Below are positions 10,143-19,676 of a DNA stretch of 64,000 bases, piece by piece. Origin of the DNA: Bacillus sp. M6-12 (GTDB lineage Bacteria; Bacillota; Bacilli; Bacillales; DSM-1321); NCBI RefSeq assembly GCF_002860285.1, contig NZ_PGVF01000014.1, positions 388,957 to 452,956 of the forward strand. The letters run 5' to 3'. A program made the translations under genes and the position numbers. A model generated the notes under the pieces. That model had not been told where the DNA came from, made no database searches, and was given only the letters and a program-made list of their open reading frames with translations. The stretch's first letter is position 1; every line of letters starts with the position of its first letter.

Positions 10143-11033
10143 ATGAACAATACACGTTTTGACTACTCACCAATTATTGATCGGAAACCATTTAAGTTGC
10201 CAAATAATGCAAGAGTCGCCCTATGGGTCATTCCAAATATTGAACACTTTCATATCGACCGTCCTTCCACGTCGATTGTTCCTGTGACGGTAGGCCTGGT
10301 ACCAGATATCCTTAATTATTCTTGGCGTGACTACGGAGTACGCGTCGGGATATGGAGATTGATGGAAATTATGGAGAAATACGGAGTGCGAGGGACTGTA
10401 GCATTAAATTCTGAGGTTTGTGAACATTATCCTAGAATCATTGAGGAAGGAAATAAGTTAGGTTGGGAATGGATGGGTCATGGACAAACAAATTCGCGTT
10501 TTATGGCTAATATGACTGAAGAAGAAGAGAGGATCGTCATCAAGGATGTAATCAGCACCATTGAAAGGTCGACTGGCGTAAGACCGAAGGGATGGCTTAG
10601 CCCTGCATTGACCGAAACCTTTAATACACCGGATCTCTTGGCGGAAGAGGGCATTGAATATGTAGCCAATTGGGTTAATGATGAGCAGCCATATCCTTTA
10701 AAGGTGAGGAAAAATTCTTTGATCTCTGTTCCGTACTCTATCGAGATTAATGATATCCCTGCATTTTTGGACTTGGGCAGGACAGGTGAAGAATTCTATC
10801 AGATGATGGTGGATACATTTGATGTCTTATATGAAGAAGGAGGAAACAGTCCTCGGGTCATGGCTATTTCCCTCCATCCATTCCTTATTAGCCATCCGCA
10901 TCGAAGTAAATATCTTGAAAAGGCTCTAAATCATATTACCAGTCATAAAGATGTTTGGATAACCACGGGAGCGGAGATTTCAGATCACTATAAACGAAAT
11001 TACTTAACGATGGAGAGTTTAATTAAATCCTAA
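10143..11033 (+). CDS. polysaccharide-deacetylase-like hydrolase (imidase/allantoinase type)
   Basis: NodB-fold protein of 296 residues in the PuuE/cyclic-imide-hydrolase branch: WRDYGVRVGIWRLMEIMEKYGVRGTVALNSEVCEHYP near residue 60, then WEWMGHGQTNS, GWLSPALTETFNTPDLLAEEGIEYVANWVNDEQPY, and the late ISLHPFLISHPHR. Members of this branch act on cyclic amides and imides and not on sugars. ATG 10143 follows GGAGGAG. Together with the upstream amidase it could form a two-step route, cyclic imide to half-amide to dicarboxylate. An allantoinase-like role is the main alternative. Confidence 0.75.
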   Translation: MNNTRFDYSPIIDRKPFKLPNNARVALWVIPNIEHFHIDRPSTSIVPVTVGLVPDILNYSWRDYGVRVGIWRLMEIMEKYGVRGTVALNSEVCEHYPRIIEEGNKLGWEWMGHGQTNSRFMANMTEEEERIVIKDVISTIERSTGVRPKGWLSPALTETFNTPDLLAEEGIEYVANWVNDEQPYPLKVRKNSLISVPYSIEINDIPAFLDLGRTGEEFYQMMVDTFDVLYEEGGNSPRVMAISLHPFLISHPHRSKYLEKALNHITSHKDVWITTGAEISDHYKRNYLTMESLIKS

Positions 11034-11052
11034 TTGTTGAGGGGGGCTGAAT

Positions 11053-12288
11053 TTGGGGAGAAATACTTATTTGACCAAAGTGCTAACAATTCATTGGCTA
11101 ATTTGGGGTTTTGTGGCGCTGGATAGGCTGATTATCGGCTATGCAATGCCAGCCATAGCTCCTGAATTGCATTTGAATCAGGCTCAAATTTCCTGGATTT
11201 TTGCTGTACTTTCCATTAGCTGGGGATTTTTTGCTTATATCGGTGGGGGGGTCTCCGACCAGATTGGCAGAAAAAGGGTGATTGTACCTGCAACATTTAT
11301 CTTTACGCTGCTTTCATGGGGAACTGGTTTTGTAAAATCTTTCGGTGCCATGCTTGGCGTTCGGGCATTGATGGGAGCAGCGGAAGGCGCTTATTACCCT
11401 TCGGCGACAGCGTTATTGACTGATGTAGCTGATAAAGAAAAAAGGGGTATGGTAATTGGTATTCATCAATCTGCTTTCCCTTTAATGGGTGGATTACTTG
11501 GACCGTTGTATGTAACAGCGGTAATAGGTTTTTTCCACGACTGGAGAATGGTTTTCTATCTCACACTCATTCCGGGAATCATTTTAGCCATCGTACATTG
11601 GAAATTTGTTAACGAATCCCCGAAAGTCACAATAGAGCATGCTGCAAGTACGAGTGTGAAAGTCAACTGGACAGAACCATTTAAATCAAGGAACGTCATT
11701 CTTACAACTATTATTATGATATTTTTTATGTCTTGGACGATTCTGTTTATCGTTTTTGGTGCAACTTATTTGACCCAAGAAAGGGGTCTAAGCTTGGGAG
11801 TCGCCAATGGTATTATGTCGGCTTGGGGAATTGGAGCCTTTTTAGGAATGCCGATTTTGTCGTCGCTTTCTGATCGGGTAGGCCGAAAGAAAGTATTGAT
11901 AACCGGCATGATTTTATGCGGAGTATTTACTTTATTGTTCTTTTTCTCTCCAACAAATTTCTGGGCGTTATTTATATTGATGTTACTTGCCGGGGGATTC
12001 GGTCAGGGAGTTTATCCGATATTCACCGCTCTTATTCCTGCTGAATCTGTACCGGAGCATGTGAAAGGAGCTGCGATCGGTGTTCCGCTTGCGGTCGGTG
12101 AGATTATTGGTGGTGGTTTCTTCCCAGCAATAATAGCCACTATTGCGTTCAATTATGGTTTTGGCCTGTCATTCATCGGCATCCTTTCAGGTATTGCTGT
12201 AATTGTATGTGCCTTCATTGCATTTGGAATTAAAGAAACAATTTCAGTTCATGCAGACACATCACAAAATACAATTACCCATCATTAA
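11053..12288 (+). CDS. MFS transporter
   Basis: Twelve-helix major facilitator protein of 411 residues. The loop 2-3 signature reads GGGVSDQIGRKRVIVPA and its repeat SLSDRVGRKKVLITG. The first helix reads LTIHWLIWGFVALDRLIIGYAMPAI, similar to the anion:cation and aromatic-acid symporter groups. TTG 11053 follows GAGGGGGG. It closes the amidase/imidase-like unit and probably imports its substrate. Confidence 0.85.
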   Translation: MGRNTYLTKVLTIHWLIWGFVALDRLIIGYAMPAIAPELHLNQAQISWIFAVLSISWGFFAYIGGGVSDQIGRKRVIVPATFIFTLLSWGTGFVKSFGAMLGVRALMGAAEGAYYPSATALLTDVADKEKRGMVIGIHQSAFPLMGGLLGPLYVTAVIGFFHDWRMVFYLTLIPGIILAIVHWKFVNESPKVTIEHAASTSVKVNWTEPFKSRNVILTTIIMIFFMSWTILFIVFGATYLTQERGLSLGVANGIMSAWGIGAFLGMPILSSLSDRVGRKKVLITGMILCGVFTLLFFFSPTNFWALFILMLLAGGFGQGVYPIFTALIPAESVPEHVKGAAIGVPLAVGEIIGGGFFPAIIATIAFNYGFGLSFIGILSGIAVIVCAFIAFGIKETISVHADTSQNTITHH

Positions 12289-12637
12289 AGCAGATTTCTT
12301 GGGAAAATGCCCTTTTTAGCTCAAGAAGAGGCATGTACTTCTAAGAAAAATATGCATTTTTTTCTCATCTTGTCGGTGAGGGGAATTGTAGGATACAGTT
12401 TGACTTGCTGTATCCTTTTGTAATTGTTTGAAAACTGGGGGCAGGAAAACAAAAAAAACTGATGGTATATGAACCTATGTTTTCTTTCGTACTAGGGATG
12501 TTGAAGAAAAAAGGGACAAGGAGTCATTCATTTTTTTGAGAGTAATAAAGTGAATGATTCTTAACAAGGGGAGATATAAAACTACATTTAATAGTAAACA
12601 ACATCATTAAAATCAATGTCTTCTATAAACTAATCCG
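12289..12637. other. intergenic, no gene seen
   Basis: AT-rich stretch. An imperfect inverted repeat (GAGTCATTCATTT near 12520 against AGTGAATGATTC near 12550) is visible, with no downstream T run. Its role is unclear. Confidence 0.4.
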
Positions 12638-12684
12638 AAACCACTTTTCAATTGGGTCCTCACTCATTGAAAGGTGGTTTTTTG
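12638..12684 (+). terminator. strong hairpin with T run
   Basis: AAACCACTTTTCAAT pairs with ATTGAAAGGTGGTTT and is followed by T residues. It lies 350 bases after the MFS gene and could end that transcript or an unseen short RNA. Confidence 0.7.
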
Positions 12685-12839
12685 TTGGAAGTTTAAACTT
12701 GCAAGTTATTCCTATTCTATTCTTACTGTCAGCGTAGAGGTAGACCGGCACTGAATATTTCCCTATAATCAAATTGCATGTTTGCTTAATAACATAATTC
12801 AATGGACGTGAGCTGAATTAACAATATTGATACTCTTTT

Positions 12840-13500
12840 ACAGACGTTAGTTCCTCAGGCAAGGAAAAATAGCTGGCACACCTGTATTGGGTGCCAAATG
12901 CAGTTCACTTATTGACGGCAAGAAAGATCTTAGAAAAGAGGTACATCCTGATAAAGGAACATGAATTTGATATTCAATTCTTCGACAATGGTTGTATTTT
13001 TATGAGGTCATAAAAGAAAAAGGAGACCATACGATAAAAGGGATAATTAATAAAATAGAGGTTGGAGACTGGCTGTAGGACTTTTCTTTTCTGTTAACAA
13101 CCAATCAATTCGCAACCAAGCAGGATAGAGAAATGCTTCAGAACAATTATCATCAAATGATTTATTTGCCTGAATCGCCTGCAGAAACTATTCAGTTTTT
13201 GCAATTGGATTTCCGTTCAGGTTTTAATAGTAAAATGCCAAATGGGGATTTTGCTGGGTGAACCATAATAGTTCATTTTATAGGAGTGAAGGGCTTCTTT
13301 GTCCACGCAGAAATTGCATCATCAATAGCTTGGGCGTGATTTGGGGTACTAAAGAGGAAGCAGATTTCATTATGAAAAATGTTTTATTAATCACGAGGAA
13401 ATTTGGCTGCAAAAGTAATTTTAGAATTTACCCTACAGCAAAAGCTTTTATGGATGATTTTTTAATAATAATAAAAAACATTTCAAACAAGAGTATATAA
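12840..13500 (+). pseudogene. decayed coding remnants, family unknown
   Basis: Protein-like stretches appear in shifting plus-strand frames: YEVIKEKGDHTIKGIIN near 13000, then FATKQDREMLQNNYHQMIY to a stop near 13260, then RNCIINSLGVIWGTKEEAD up to TAA at 13498-13500. None has a good ribosome binding site and they break each other's frame. They read like pieces of one or two dead genes. I do not recognise the family. Confidence 0.3.
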
Positions 13501-13571
13501 GTTAGTGAAATTTTATACTCTGCTTTTTTCATTAAGTGTTGGAGTCTACATAGGAAAGATTTTCAGGGTTT

Positions 13572-13688
13572 ATGGATATTATTATTTTAAAGGATAAAAT
13601 CTTGAAAAATTCTTATTTATCAGATAGTAAAAATTTGGTAAACTGTTTAGGGATTCTAATATTAGGGCTTTTTTTGATTAGATTATAA
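13572..13688 (+). CDS. possible leader peptide before the ABC exporter
   Basis: A 38-residue frame from ATG 13572 to TAA 13686-13688 ends 43 bases before the exporter start. It ends in a hydrophobic run (CLGILILGLFLIRL). Within it, the palindrome CTAATATTAG (13656-13665) is followed closely by seven T (13669-13675). In B. subtilis the homologous bmrCD genes are controlled by translation of the leader bmrB. The arrangement here is suggestive only; the ribosome binding site (CAGGG) is weak and close. Confidence 0.35.
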   Translation: MDIIILKDKILKNSYLSDSKNLVNCLGILILGLFLIRL

Positions 13689-13731
13689 AAAAGGCGAAAT
13701 GCGCGCCACAATTCACTCGGGGGAATACATA

Positions 13732-15495
13732 TTGAAAGTTTTCAGGCAATTAATGTGGTTTTTCAGGCAAGAAAAAAACTCTTATATATTGGGAATATTG
13801 CTGCTATGCATGGTCGCGGTTCTGCAATTGGTTCCTCCTAAAATAATTGGGATCATTGTAGATCTAATTGAAAACCGCGAGCTTACAATTAAAACACTTT
13901 TTAAATGGATGGGATATCTTGCACTTGCGGGACTGGTGATGTATGGCCTGAGGTATTACTGGAGGATTATGATTTTCGGTTCTGCCGTTAAATTGTCCCG
14001 TCAGCTTCGAAATCAGCTGTATGACCATTTTACAAATATGTCGCAGGCTTTTTATAAAAGAAAACGGATTGGTGATTTAATGGCGCATGCCACCAATGAT
14101 CTGCAGGCAATTCAGCAGACAGCTGGGGCAGGAGTGTTAACACTCGTAGATTCACTGGCTACAGGGGGATTTGTTATTGTTGCCATGTCACTGATAAATT
14201 GGAAACTTACCCTGATCTGCCTGCTGCCTATGCCAATTATGGCTTATCTCACAAGCTATTACGGCACTCTTTTGCATAATAGGTTTCATAAAGCTCAGGA
14301 AGCGTTCTCGGATTTAAATGATAAAACCCAGGAAAGTATTAATGGGATTAAAGTGATTAAAACCTTTGGGCAGGAAAAAGAAGATATTGATGCCTTCAGG
14401 AAACAATCTTTTGAAGTTGTAAGAAAGAACATTGCAGTTGCCAGGGTAGATGCATTATTTGACCCCACGATCTCGGTAATTGTCGGCCTCTCATATTTTT
14501 TGACTGTCGCTGTTGGGGCCCGCTTTGTACTATCTGGCGAAATGTCGATTGGAGACCTTGTTTCATTTTCTTCGTATTTAGGTTTATTAATCTGGCCTAT
14601 GCTGGCATTTGGCTGGCTGTTTAATATTGTTGAAAGAGGCAGGGCTTCATACGACCGGGTTCAAAACCTTCTTAACGAAAAAGCGGATATCGCAGATAAG
14701 GAGAATGCTATTCAAAGTGCTCCGGCAGGTGATTTAGTTTTCCGGATTTCAGCCTTCCGGTTTCCCGACGACGCCCATCCTGTCTTGAAAAATATCACAT
14801 TTAATTTAAAACGCGGTGAAACCCTGGGAGTGGCCGGCAAAACTGGATCAGGAAAAACCTCTTTGCTAAAGCTGCTCACAAGAGAATTTGACCAATATGA
14901 AGGAACCATCCAATTTGGAGGGAATGAAATTAAAGAATTCAGTATCCAGCATTTTCGAAATTCGATAGGTTATGTTCCACAGGATCATTTTCTGTTTTCC
15001 GCAACTGTTGCTGATAATATTGCATTCGCCCGGCCGGAAGCGGGTTATTCAGAAATAATGGATGCGGCCCAGTCTGCACATATCCATAATGACATCCTGC
15101 AATTTTCAGAAGGCTATGAAACAGTGGTCGGAGAAAGGGGTGTTTCTTTATCGGGGGGGCAGAAGCAAAGAATCTCAATTGCCCGGGCGCTTATTAAAAA
15201 TCCGGAGCTGCTTATCCTGGATGATTCCTTATCTGCTGTAGATGCCCGTACCGAGGAAATGATTCTGCAGAACTTAAAGGAGAACCGAAACGGAAAAACA
15301 ACAATTATTACTGCGCATAGGCTGAGCGCTATCCAGCACGCCAATTTAATTATAGTCTTGAACGAGGGAACCATCGTCCAAAGCGGGACACACCAGCAGC
15401 TTATGAGTGTGCATGGCTGGTATAAAGACATGTTCATCCGTCAGCAGCTGGAAGAACTTGTAGAGCATGGAGGAGGACATGGAAGAAAAAATTAA
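13732..15495 (+). CDS. bmrC: ABC multidrug exporter half, degenerate-site subunit (BmrC/YheI-like)
   Basis: Six membrane helices (residues about 15-310) followed by a nucleotide-binding domain with Walker A GKTGSGKTS (about 368), the C-loop LSGGQ (about 472) and Walker B LLILDDS (about 493). The residue after the Walker B Asp is Asp and not the catalytic Glu. This marks the degenerate-site partner of heterodimeric exporters such as BmrCD and LmrCD. TTG 13732 follows CGGGGGA; an in-frame ATG upstream at 13699 lacks a site. It overlaps the partner gene by 17 bases. Confidence 0.85.
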   Translation: MKVFRQLMWFFRQEKNSYILGILLLCMVAVLQLVPPKIIGIIVDLIENRELTIKTLFKWMGYLALAGLVMYGLRYYWRIMIFGSAVKLSRQLRNQLYDHFTNMSQAFYKRKRIGDLMAHATNDLQAIQQTAGAGVLTLVDSLATGGFVIVAMSLINWKLTLICLLPMPIMAYLTSYYGTLLHNRFHKAQEAFSDLNDKTQESINGIKVIKTFGQEKEDIDAFRKQSFEVVRKNIAVARVDALFDPTISVIVGLSYFLTVAVGARFVLSGEMSIGDLVSFSSYLGLLIWPMLAFGWLFNIVERGRASYDRVQNLLNEKADIADKENAIQSAPAGDLVFRISAFRFPDDAHPVLKNITFNLKRGETLGVAGKTGSGKTSLLKLLTREFDQYEGTIQFGGNEIKEFSIQHFRNSIGYVPQDHFLFSATVADNIAFARPEAGYSEIMDAAQSAHIHNDILQFSEGYETVVGERGVSLSGGQKQRISIARALIKNPELLILDDSLSAVDARTEEMILQNLKENRNGKTTIITAHRLSAIQHANLIIVLNEGTIVQSGTHQQLMSVHGWYKDMFIRQQLEELVEHGGGHGRKN

Positions 15496-17275
15496 AACAA
15501 TAAGCGCCAAAGAGCAGCGAATTGTTATAAAGCGCTTGCTGAATTATACGAAACCGCATAAGAAATTAATCTTGATGGCTTTTTTCTGCCTGTTTTTAAC
15601 AACGCTCGGTGATATTGCAGGACCATTATTGGTGAAAATTTTCTTAGACGATTATTTAACGAAAAATAATATTGTGTTTGGACCGCTTGCCATACTTGCT
15701 GGCTCTTTTTTGACCATTCAAGTACTGAATTTTTTTATTAGCTATTATCAGCTTCTAAAATTTCAGGAGATTGCTTTAAAGATCATACAGGAGCTAAGAG
15801 TTGATACTTTCTCAAAGGTCCATCAGCTGGGGTTAAAGTATTTTGACCAAACACCTGGCGGAAGTACTGTATCGCGGATCACTAATGATACCGAGGCAAT
15901 AAAAGATATGTTTGTTACTGTACTGGGTACATTTGTACAAAGCTTTTTCCTGCTTGGCGGAATTCTGACCGCGATGTTTTTCCTGAATGTTAAGCTGGCA
16001 ATATTCTGTCTCTTTCTTCTGCCGCTCTTATATTTTGTAATTAAGAAATACAGGGAGCACAGTTCAAGATTTTATCAGGAAATGCGCGAACGGCTTAGTC
16101 AGATGAATGCAAAAATAAATGAATCTCTTCAAGGAATGGCGATAATCCAAGTCTTTAATCAAGAACGCCGGCTCCGCCAGGAATTTAAACAAGTAAACGA
16201 AATGCATTTTTCGGCGGGAATGAAGAATATAAAAGTGGAAGGATTATTGCTTCGTCCCGCAATCGATTTGATTTATGTTCTAGCTATTATGATCGTTTTA
16301 AGCTATTTTGGAATATCATCCTTCCAATCGCCCATTGAAATAGGAGTACTGTATGCTTTTATTAATTACATAGACCGATTCTTTGAGCCGGTCAATCAGG
16401 TAATGCAGCGATTATCGTTATTTCAGCAGGCGATCATTGCGGCTTCCCGTGTATTTAAGGTTTTGGATGAAGGTGAATTAGCACCGGCATACACGGGTGG
16501 GGACGTTAACAACATTACAGCAGGGAAAATTGAATTTAAGAATGTCAGCTTTTCATACGATGACAAAAGAGATGTTCTAAAAAATATATCTTTTACTGTC
16601 ATGCCAGGAGAAACTGTAGCTCTTGTTGGGCATACTGGGAGCGGAAAAAGCTCTATTATTAACTTAATGATGAGGTTCTATGAATTCAACAGGGGAGATA
16701 TCCTAATAGACGAAGTCACAATCAAGGATTATCATAATGAAGAGCTGCGCAGGAAAATGGGGCTGGTTCTTCAGGATCCGTTTTTATTCTTTGGGACTGT
16801 CAAAGACAATATCCGGCTTAATAAAGAGGCGATATCTGATCATGATATTCGTGAAGCTGCCGAGTTTGTACAGGCGCATAAGTTTATTGAACAGCTTCCA
16901 GAGGGGTATGACCATAAAGTGGCTGAAAGAGGTTCTACATTTTCAAGCGGTCAGAGACAGCTGATCGCCTTTGCAAGGACCATTGCTTCCAACCCCAAAA
17001 TTTTGGTGCTGGATGAGGCAACAGCCAGCATTGATACTGAGACAGAGGAAGCCATACAGGCTGCTCTTGAGAAAATGCGAAGAGGGCGAACGACCATTGC
17101 CATCGCTCACAGGCTTTCTACAATCCAGGATGCCGACACCATACTTGTGCTCCACCAGGGAGAAATAGTAGAGAGAGGCACCCATCAGCAGCTTCTTCAG
17201 AAACAGGGACTATATTATAAAATGTATTTGCTTCAAAACGGATTGGCCGACAGGTTTGAAAATGCGGTTCATTAA
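15479..17275 (+). CDS. bmrD: ABC multidrug exporter half, catalytic subunit (BmrD/YheH-like)
   Basis: Six membrane helices, then a nucleotide-binding domain with Walker A GHTGSGKSS (about residue 383), a changed C-loop FSSGQRQ (about 487) and Walker B ILVLDEATASID (about 507) with the catalytic Glu present. The altered C-loop here and the degenerate Walker B in the partner together give one weak and one strong ATP site, as expected of this heterodimer. ATG 15479 follows GGAGGAGG and overlaps the end of the upstream gene, so the two are translationally coupled. Confidence 0.85.
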   Translation: MEEKIKTISAKEQRIVIKRLLNYTKPHKKLILMAFFCLFLTTLGDIAGPLLVKIFLDDYLTKNNIVFGPLAILAGSFLTIQVLNFFISYYQLLKFQEIALKIIQELRVDTFSKVHQLGLKYFDQTPGGSTVSRITNDTEAIKDMFVTVLGTFVQSFFLLGGILTAMFFLNVKLAIFCLFLLPLLYFVIKKYREHSSRFYQEMRERLSQMNAKINESLQGMAIIQVFNQERRLRQEFKQVNEMHFSAGMKNIKVEGLLLRPAIDLIYVLAIMIVLSYFGISSFQSPIEIGVLYAFINYIDRFFEPVNQVMQRLSLFQQAIIAASRVFKVLDEGELAPAYTGGDVNNITAGKIEFKNVSFSYDDKRDVLKNISFTVMPGETVALVGHTGSGKSSIINLMMRFYEFNRGDILIDEVTIKDYHNEELRRKMGLVLQDPFLFFGTVKDNIRLNKEAISDHDIREAAEFVQAHKFIEQLPEGYDHKVAERGSTFSSGQRQLIAFARTIASNPKILVLDEATASIDTETEEAIQAALEKMRRGRTTIAIAHRLSTIQDADTILVLHQGEIVERGTHQQLLQKQGLYYKMYLLQNGLADRFENAVH

Positions 17276-17341
17276 GTTTAAGCCGGTGGATACGGAAGAC
17301 TGGAGAGTTGCGGTGGACCAAGCAGCGGAGAGTAACAGCAT

Positions 17342-17509
17342 TTAATTAATATTATTTTTTAAATATTTGGTATTATAAAGGTTTAATAACCGGTCTAATT
17401 CCTGGCTATGTTTTACGGTGATATGAGAACTCAACCCATTTTTCAGTACTACCAGGAATAGTTCCAGTCTCTTTTCTTCAATTAGTTCAAGAAGCTCTTG
17501 TTTTAACAC
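17342..17509 (-). CDS. Spo0E-like aspartyl-phosphate phosphatase, 55 residues
   Basis: GTG 17509 follows GAGGT by seven bases. The product (MLKQELLELIEEKRLELFLVV...) has the Spo0E-family signature S-Q-E-L-D-R-L-L-N-L-Y near residues 36-46 after a first helix, i.e. the two-helix hairpin that dephosphorylates Spo0A~P. It lies antisense to the exporter genes in a 470-base spacer. Family membership rests on the SQELD core and size. Which response regulator it acts on is not known. Confidence 0.7.
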   Translation of the reverse strand: MLKQELLELIEEKRLELFLVVLKNGLSSHITVKHSQELDRLLNLYNTKYLKNNIN

Positions 17510-17743
17510 GGCTGAGACCTCTCATTTATTGGGATTATTAAATAAGTATAATAGAGTGTGAATTTAAATTCAAATGAGTAGGCCTAATATGATTAAAATT
17601 GTATTCAAATATATGATGAAAAAAGAACTTATTTGAATAAATAAACATCTAAGCAGCCATACAAAATTCACAAAAGGATTCATATCTTTATACGTATTGA
17701 TTTGTTAGAATAATATAAGAGGTCAATTTAGGAGTTGTAAGTA

Positions 17744-18451
17744 ATGAATGATGTAAATGTTTTCCTTGCCTTTGGTGCAGGGGTTCTTAGTTTTATTTCA
17801 CCCTGCTGTTTACCGCTGTATCCAGCGTTTTTATCTTATATTACTGGTATGAGTGTAGGAGAAATAAAAACAGATAACGCTATGCTGCAGCGGCGGAGTA
17901 TGCTTCATACTATTTTCTTTTTGCTCGGTTTTTCTGTCATTTTTATTGCAATTGGCTTTGGTGCTTCATTTATAGGAAGTTTCTTTAACACATATAAAGA
18001 CTTGATCAGACAAATCGGCGCAATTGTTATTGTATTCTTCGGTTTTGTTATTATCGGGCTTTTCCAGCCGAAATTTCTTATGCAGGATAAGCGTTTCGAA
18101 TTTAAACGGAGGCCTAGCGGTTACCTTGGTTCATCATTAATTGGGATGGCCTTTGCTGCAGGATGGACACCGTGTACAGGACCTATCCTGATGGCTGTAC
18201 TGGCGCTTGCTGCAACCAATCCAAGCTCCAGCTTGTTTTACATGATTGCCTATATATTGGGCTTTGCGATTCCGTTTTTCATCCTATCTTTCTTCATCGG
18301 AAAACTGAAATGGATCAGAAAACATAGTCATATAATTGTAAATGTCGGTGGGTATATCATGATTTTTATGGGAATTTTATTATTCTTTGATTTGATGACA
18401 AAAATCATTATCTGGCTTTCCCCGCTTTTTGGCGGTTTTACGGGATTTTAA
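17744..18451 (+). CDS. ccdA: cytochrome c biogenesis thiol transporter CcdA
   Basis: Membrane protein of 235 residues with six helices that passes reducing equivalents across the membrane for cytochrome c maturation and spore thiol-disulfide control. The two redox cysteines are in [13 protein letters not shown] (residues about 18-30) and [12 protein letters not shown] (about 143-154). ATG 17744 follows AGGAG. It keeps the usual ccdA-yneI-ccdC order, but yneF is about 10.8 kb upstream and not adjacent. Confidence 0.95.
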   Translation: MNDVNVFLAFGAGVLSFISPCCLPLYPAFLSYITGMSVGEIKTDNAMLQRRSMLHTIFFLLGFSVIFIAIGFGASFIGSFFNTYKDLIRQIGAIVIVFFGFVIIGLFQPKFLMQDKRFEFKRRPSGYLGSSLIGMAFAAGWTPCTGPILMAVLALAATNPSSSLFYMIAYILGFAIPFFILSFFIGKLKWIRKHSHIIVNVGGYIMIFMGILLFFDLMTKIIIWLSPLFGGFTGF

Positions 18452-18610
18452 TAGTTTTATCTTAACTTTGATTCCAATTTTGTCGCATTTTTTTCATTGA
18501 TATTAGACTTTAGGTTAGTTATATTTAACAATATGTATATAGGTAAAATAATCTATTTTCTATGGCGATATATTTTCAACCGTGGTTTCAATGGCGAGGA
18601 GGATCCAGCA

Positions 18611-18970
18611 GTGACTAGAATATTGATAGTTGATGATGCAAAATTTATGAGAATAACTCTTTGTAATATCTTGAAAAAAGCTGATTTTGAAATTGCAGGT
18701 GAAGGAGAGAACGGAAGGCAGGCAATTGAAATGTTCCGTGAACTTAAACCTGATCTGGTCATAATGGACATCACGATGCCTGAATTAAGCGGTCTTGATG
18801 CAATAAAACAAATTAAGCTGGAGTTTCCCCAAGCTAAGGTAATTATGTGTTCGGCTATGGGACAGCAAAAAATGGTGATGGAAGCAATTGAAGCCGGTGC
18901 AAAAGATTTTATCATTAAGCCATTCGATGAAAACCGGGTACTTGAAGCAGTAAGCCGGGTTCTCAGTTGA
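18611..18970 (+). CDS. yneI: CheY-like response regulator YneI
   Basis: Stand-alone receiver domain of 119 residues: acidic DD in LIVDDAKFM, phosphoacceptor Asp in DLVIMDITMPE (about 52), Thr/Ser position in VIMCSAMG and Lys in FIIKPFDE. It has no output domain. GTG 18611 follows GAGGAGG; longer in-frame readings lack a site. It lies between ccdA and ccdC as in B. subtilis. Partner kinase and output are unknown. Confidence 0.92.
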   Translation: MTRILIVDDAKFMRITLCNILKKADFEIAGEGENGRQAIEMFRELKPDLVIMDITMPELSGLDAIKQIKLEFPQAKVIMCSAMGQQKMVMEAIEAGAKDFIIKPFDENRVLEAVSRVLS

Positions 18971-18996
18971 CCGTTAGAATGCTCTAACGGTTTTTT
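18971..18996 (+). terminator. yneI terminator
   Basis: CCGTTAG-AATGCT-CTAACGG followed by six T, directly after the stop. Confidence 0.9.
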
Positions 18997-19166
18997 GCTG
19001 ATTTGGAAAGCTAGCTATTGAATTCCTTCAAAATGAAGTATTTCTATTGGAGAGTTTTCTAAACTATAAAATTTCAGTTACCTCCCAGTGAATCCTTTTT
19101 TTCACCATCTCTATAGGCTATAATAAGGGAGAACTTTATCCTACATACATAAAGGAATGAAAATAT

Positions 19167-19643
19167 TTGATTTATTTGTCTACTGGTTTTGCTATATTCA
19201 TGGCTATTCTGGTGATGTTTATCAGAATGAAAGCGGCAAAACGGCCGGTGTCAGCCAGAAAAATAATTTTGCCCCCTATTTTTATGAGTACTGGGGCACT
19301 TATGTTTATTCACCCTATGTTCAGAGTAACATTATTGGAAGTCTTAGAGGCTTTGACAGTAGGTTTGCTATTTTCCATCTTATTAATAAAAACATCTAAT
19401 TTTGAAATCAGAGACAAACATATATATCTTAAAAGGTCAAAAGCTTTTGCTTTTATCCTGATTGGACTTTTGATCATCAGAATTATTGCGAAACTGATTT
19501 TAAGTTCCTCGATAGATGTCGGAGAACTGAGCGGGATGTTCTGGATCCTTGCGTTTGGAATGATTGTTCCTTGGCGTGCTGCTATGTATATGCAGTACAA
19601 AAAGCTGGAAAATGAATTGAATAAGAGAGTAAAGATAAAGTAA
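19167..19643 (+). CDS. ccdC: CcdC/YneJ membrane protein
   Basis: Integral membrane protein of 158 residues with four to five helices; typical segments are FMAILVMFIRMKAAKRPVSARKIILPPIFMSTGALMFIHP and the C-terminal GMFWILAFGMIVPWRAAMY. In B. subtilis it belongs to the ccd locus, although it is not essential for cytochrome c. TTG 19167 follows AAAGGAATG. In B. subtilis yneK follows directly; here yneK is 34.5 kb away. Confidence 0.88.
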   Translation: MIYLSTGFAIFMAILVMFIRMKAAKRPVSARKIILPPIFMSTGALMFIHPMFRVTLLEVLEALTVGLLFSILLIKTSNFEIRDKHIYLKRSKAFAFILIGLLIIRIIAKLILSSSIDVGELSGMFWILAFGMIVPWRAAMYMQYKKLENELNKRVKIK

Positions 19644-19652
19644 AACAAATCG

Positions 19653-19676
19653 CTCACCCTTGTGGTGGGTTTTTTA
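19653..19676 (+). terminator. ccdC terminator
   Basis: TCACCC-TTGT-GGTGGG hairpin and six T after the ccdC stop. Confidence 0.7.
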
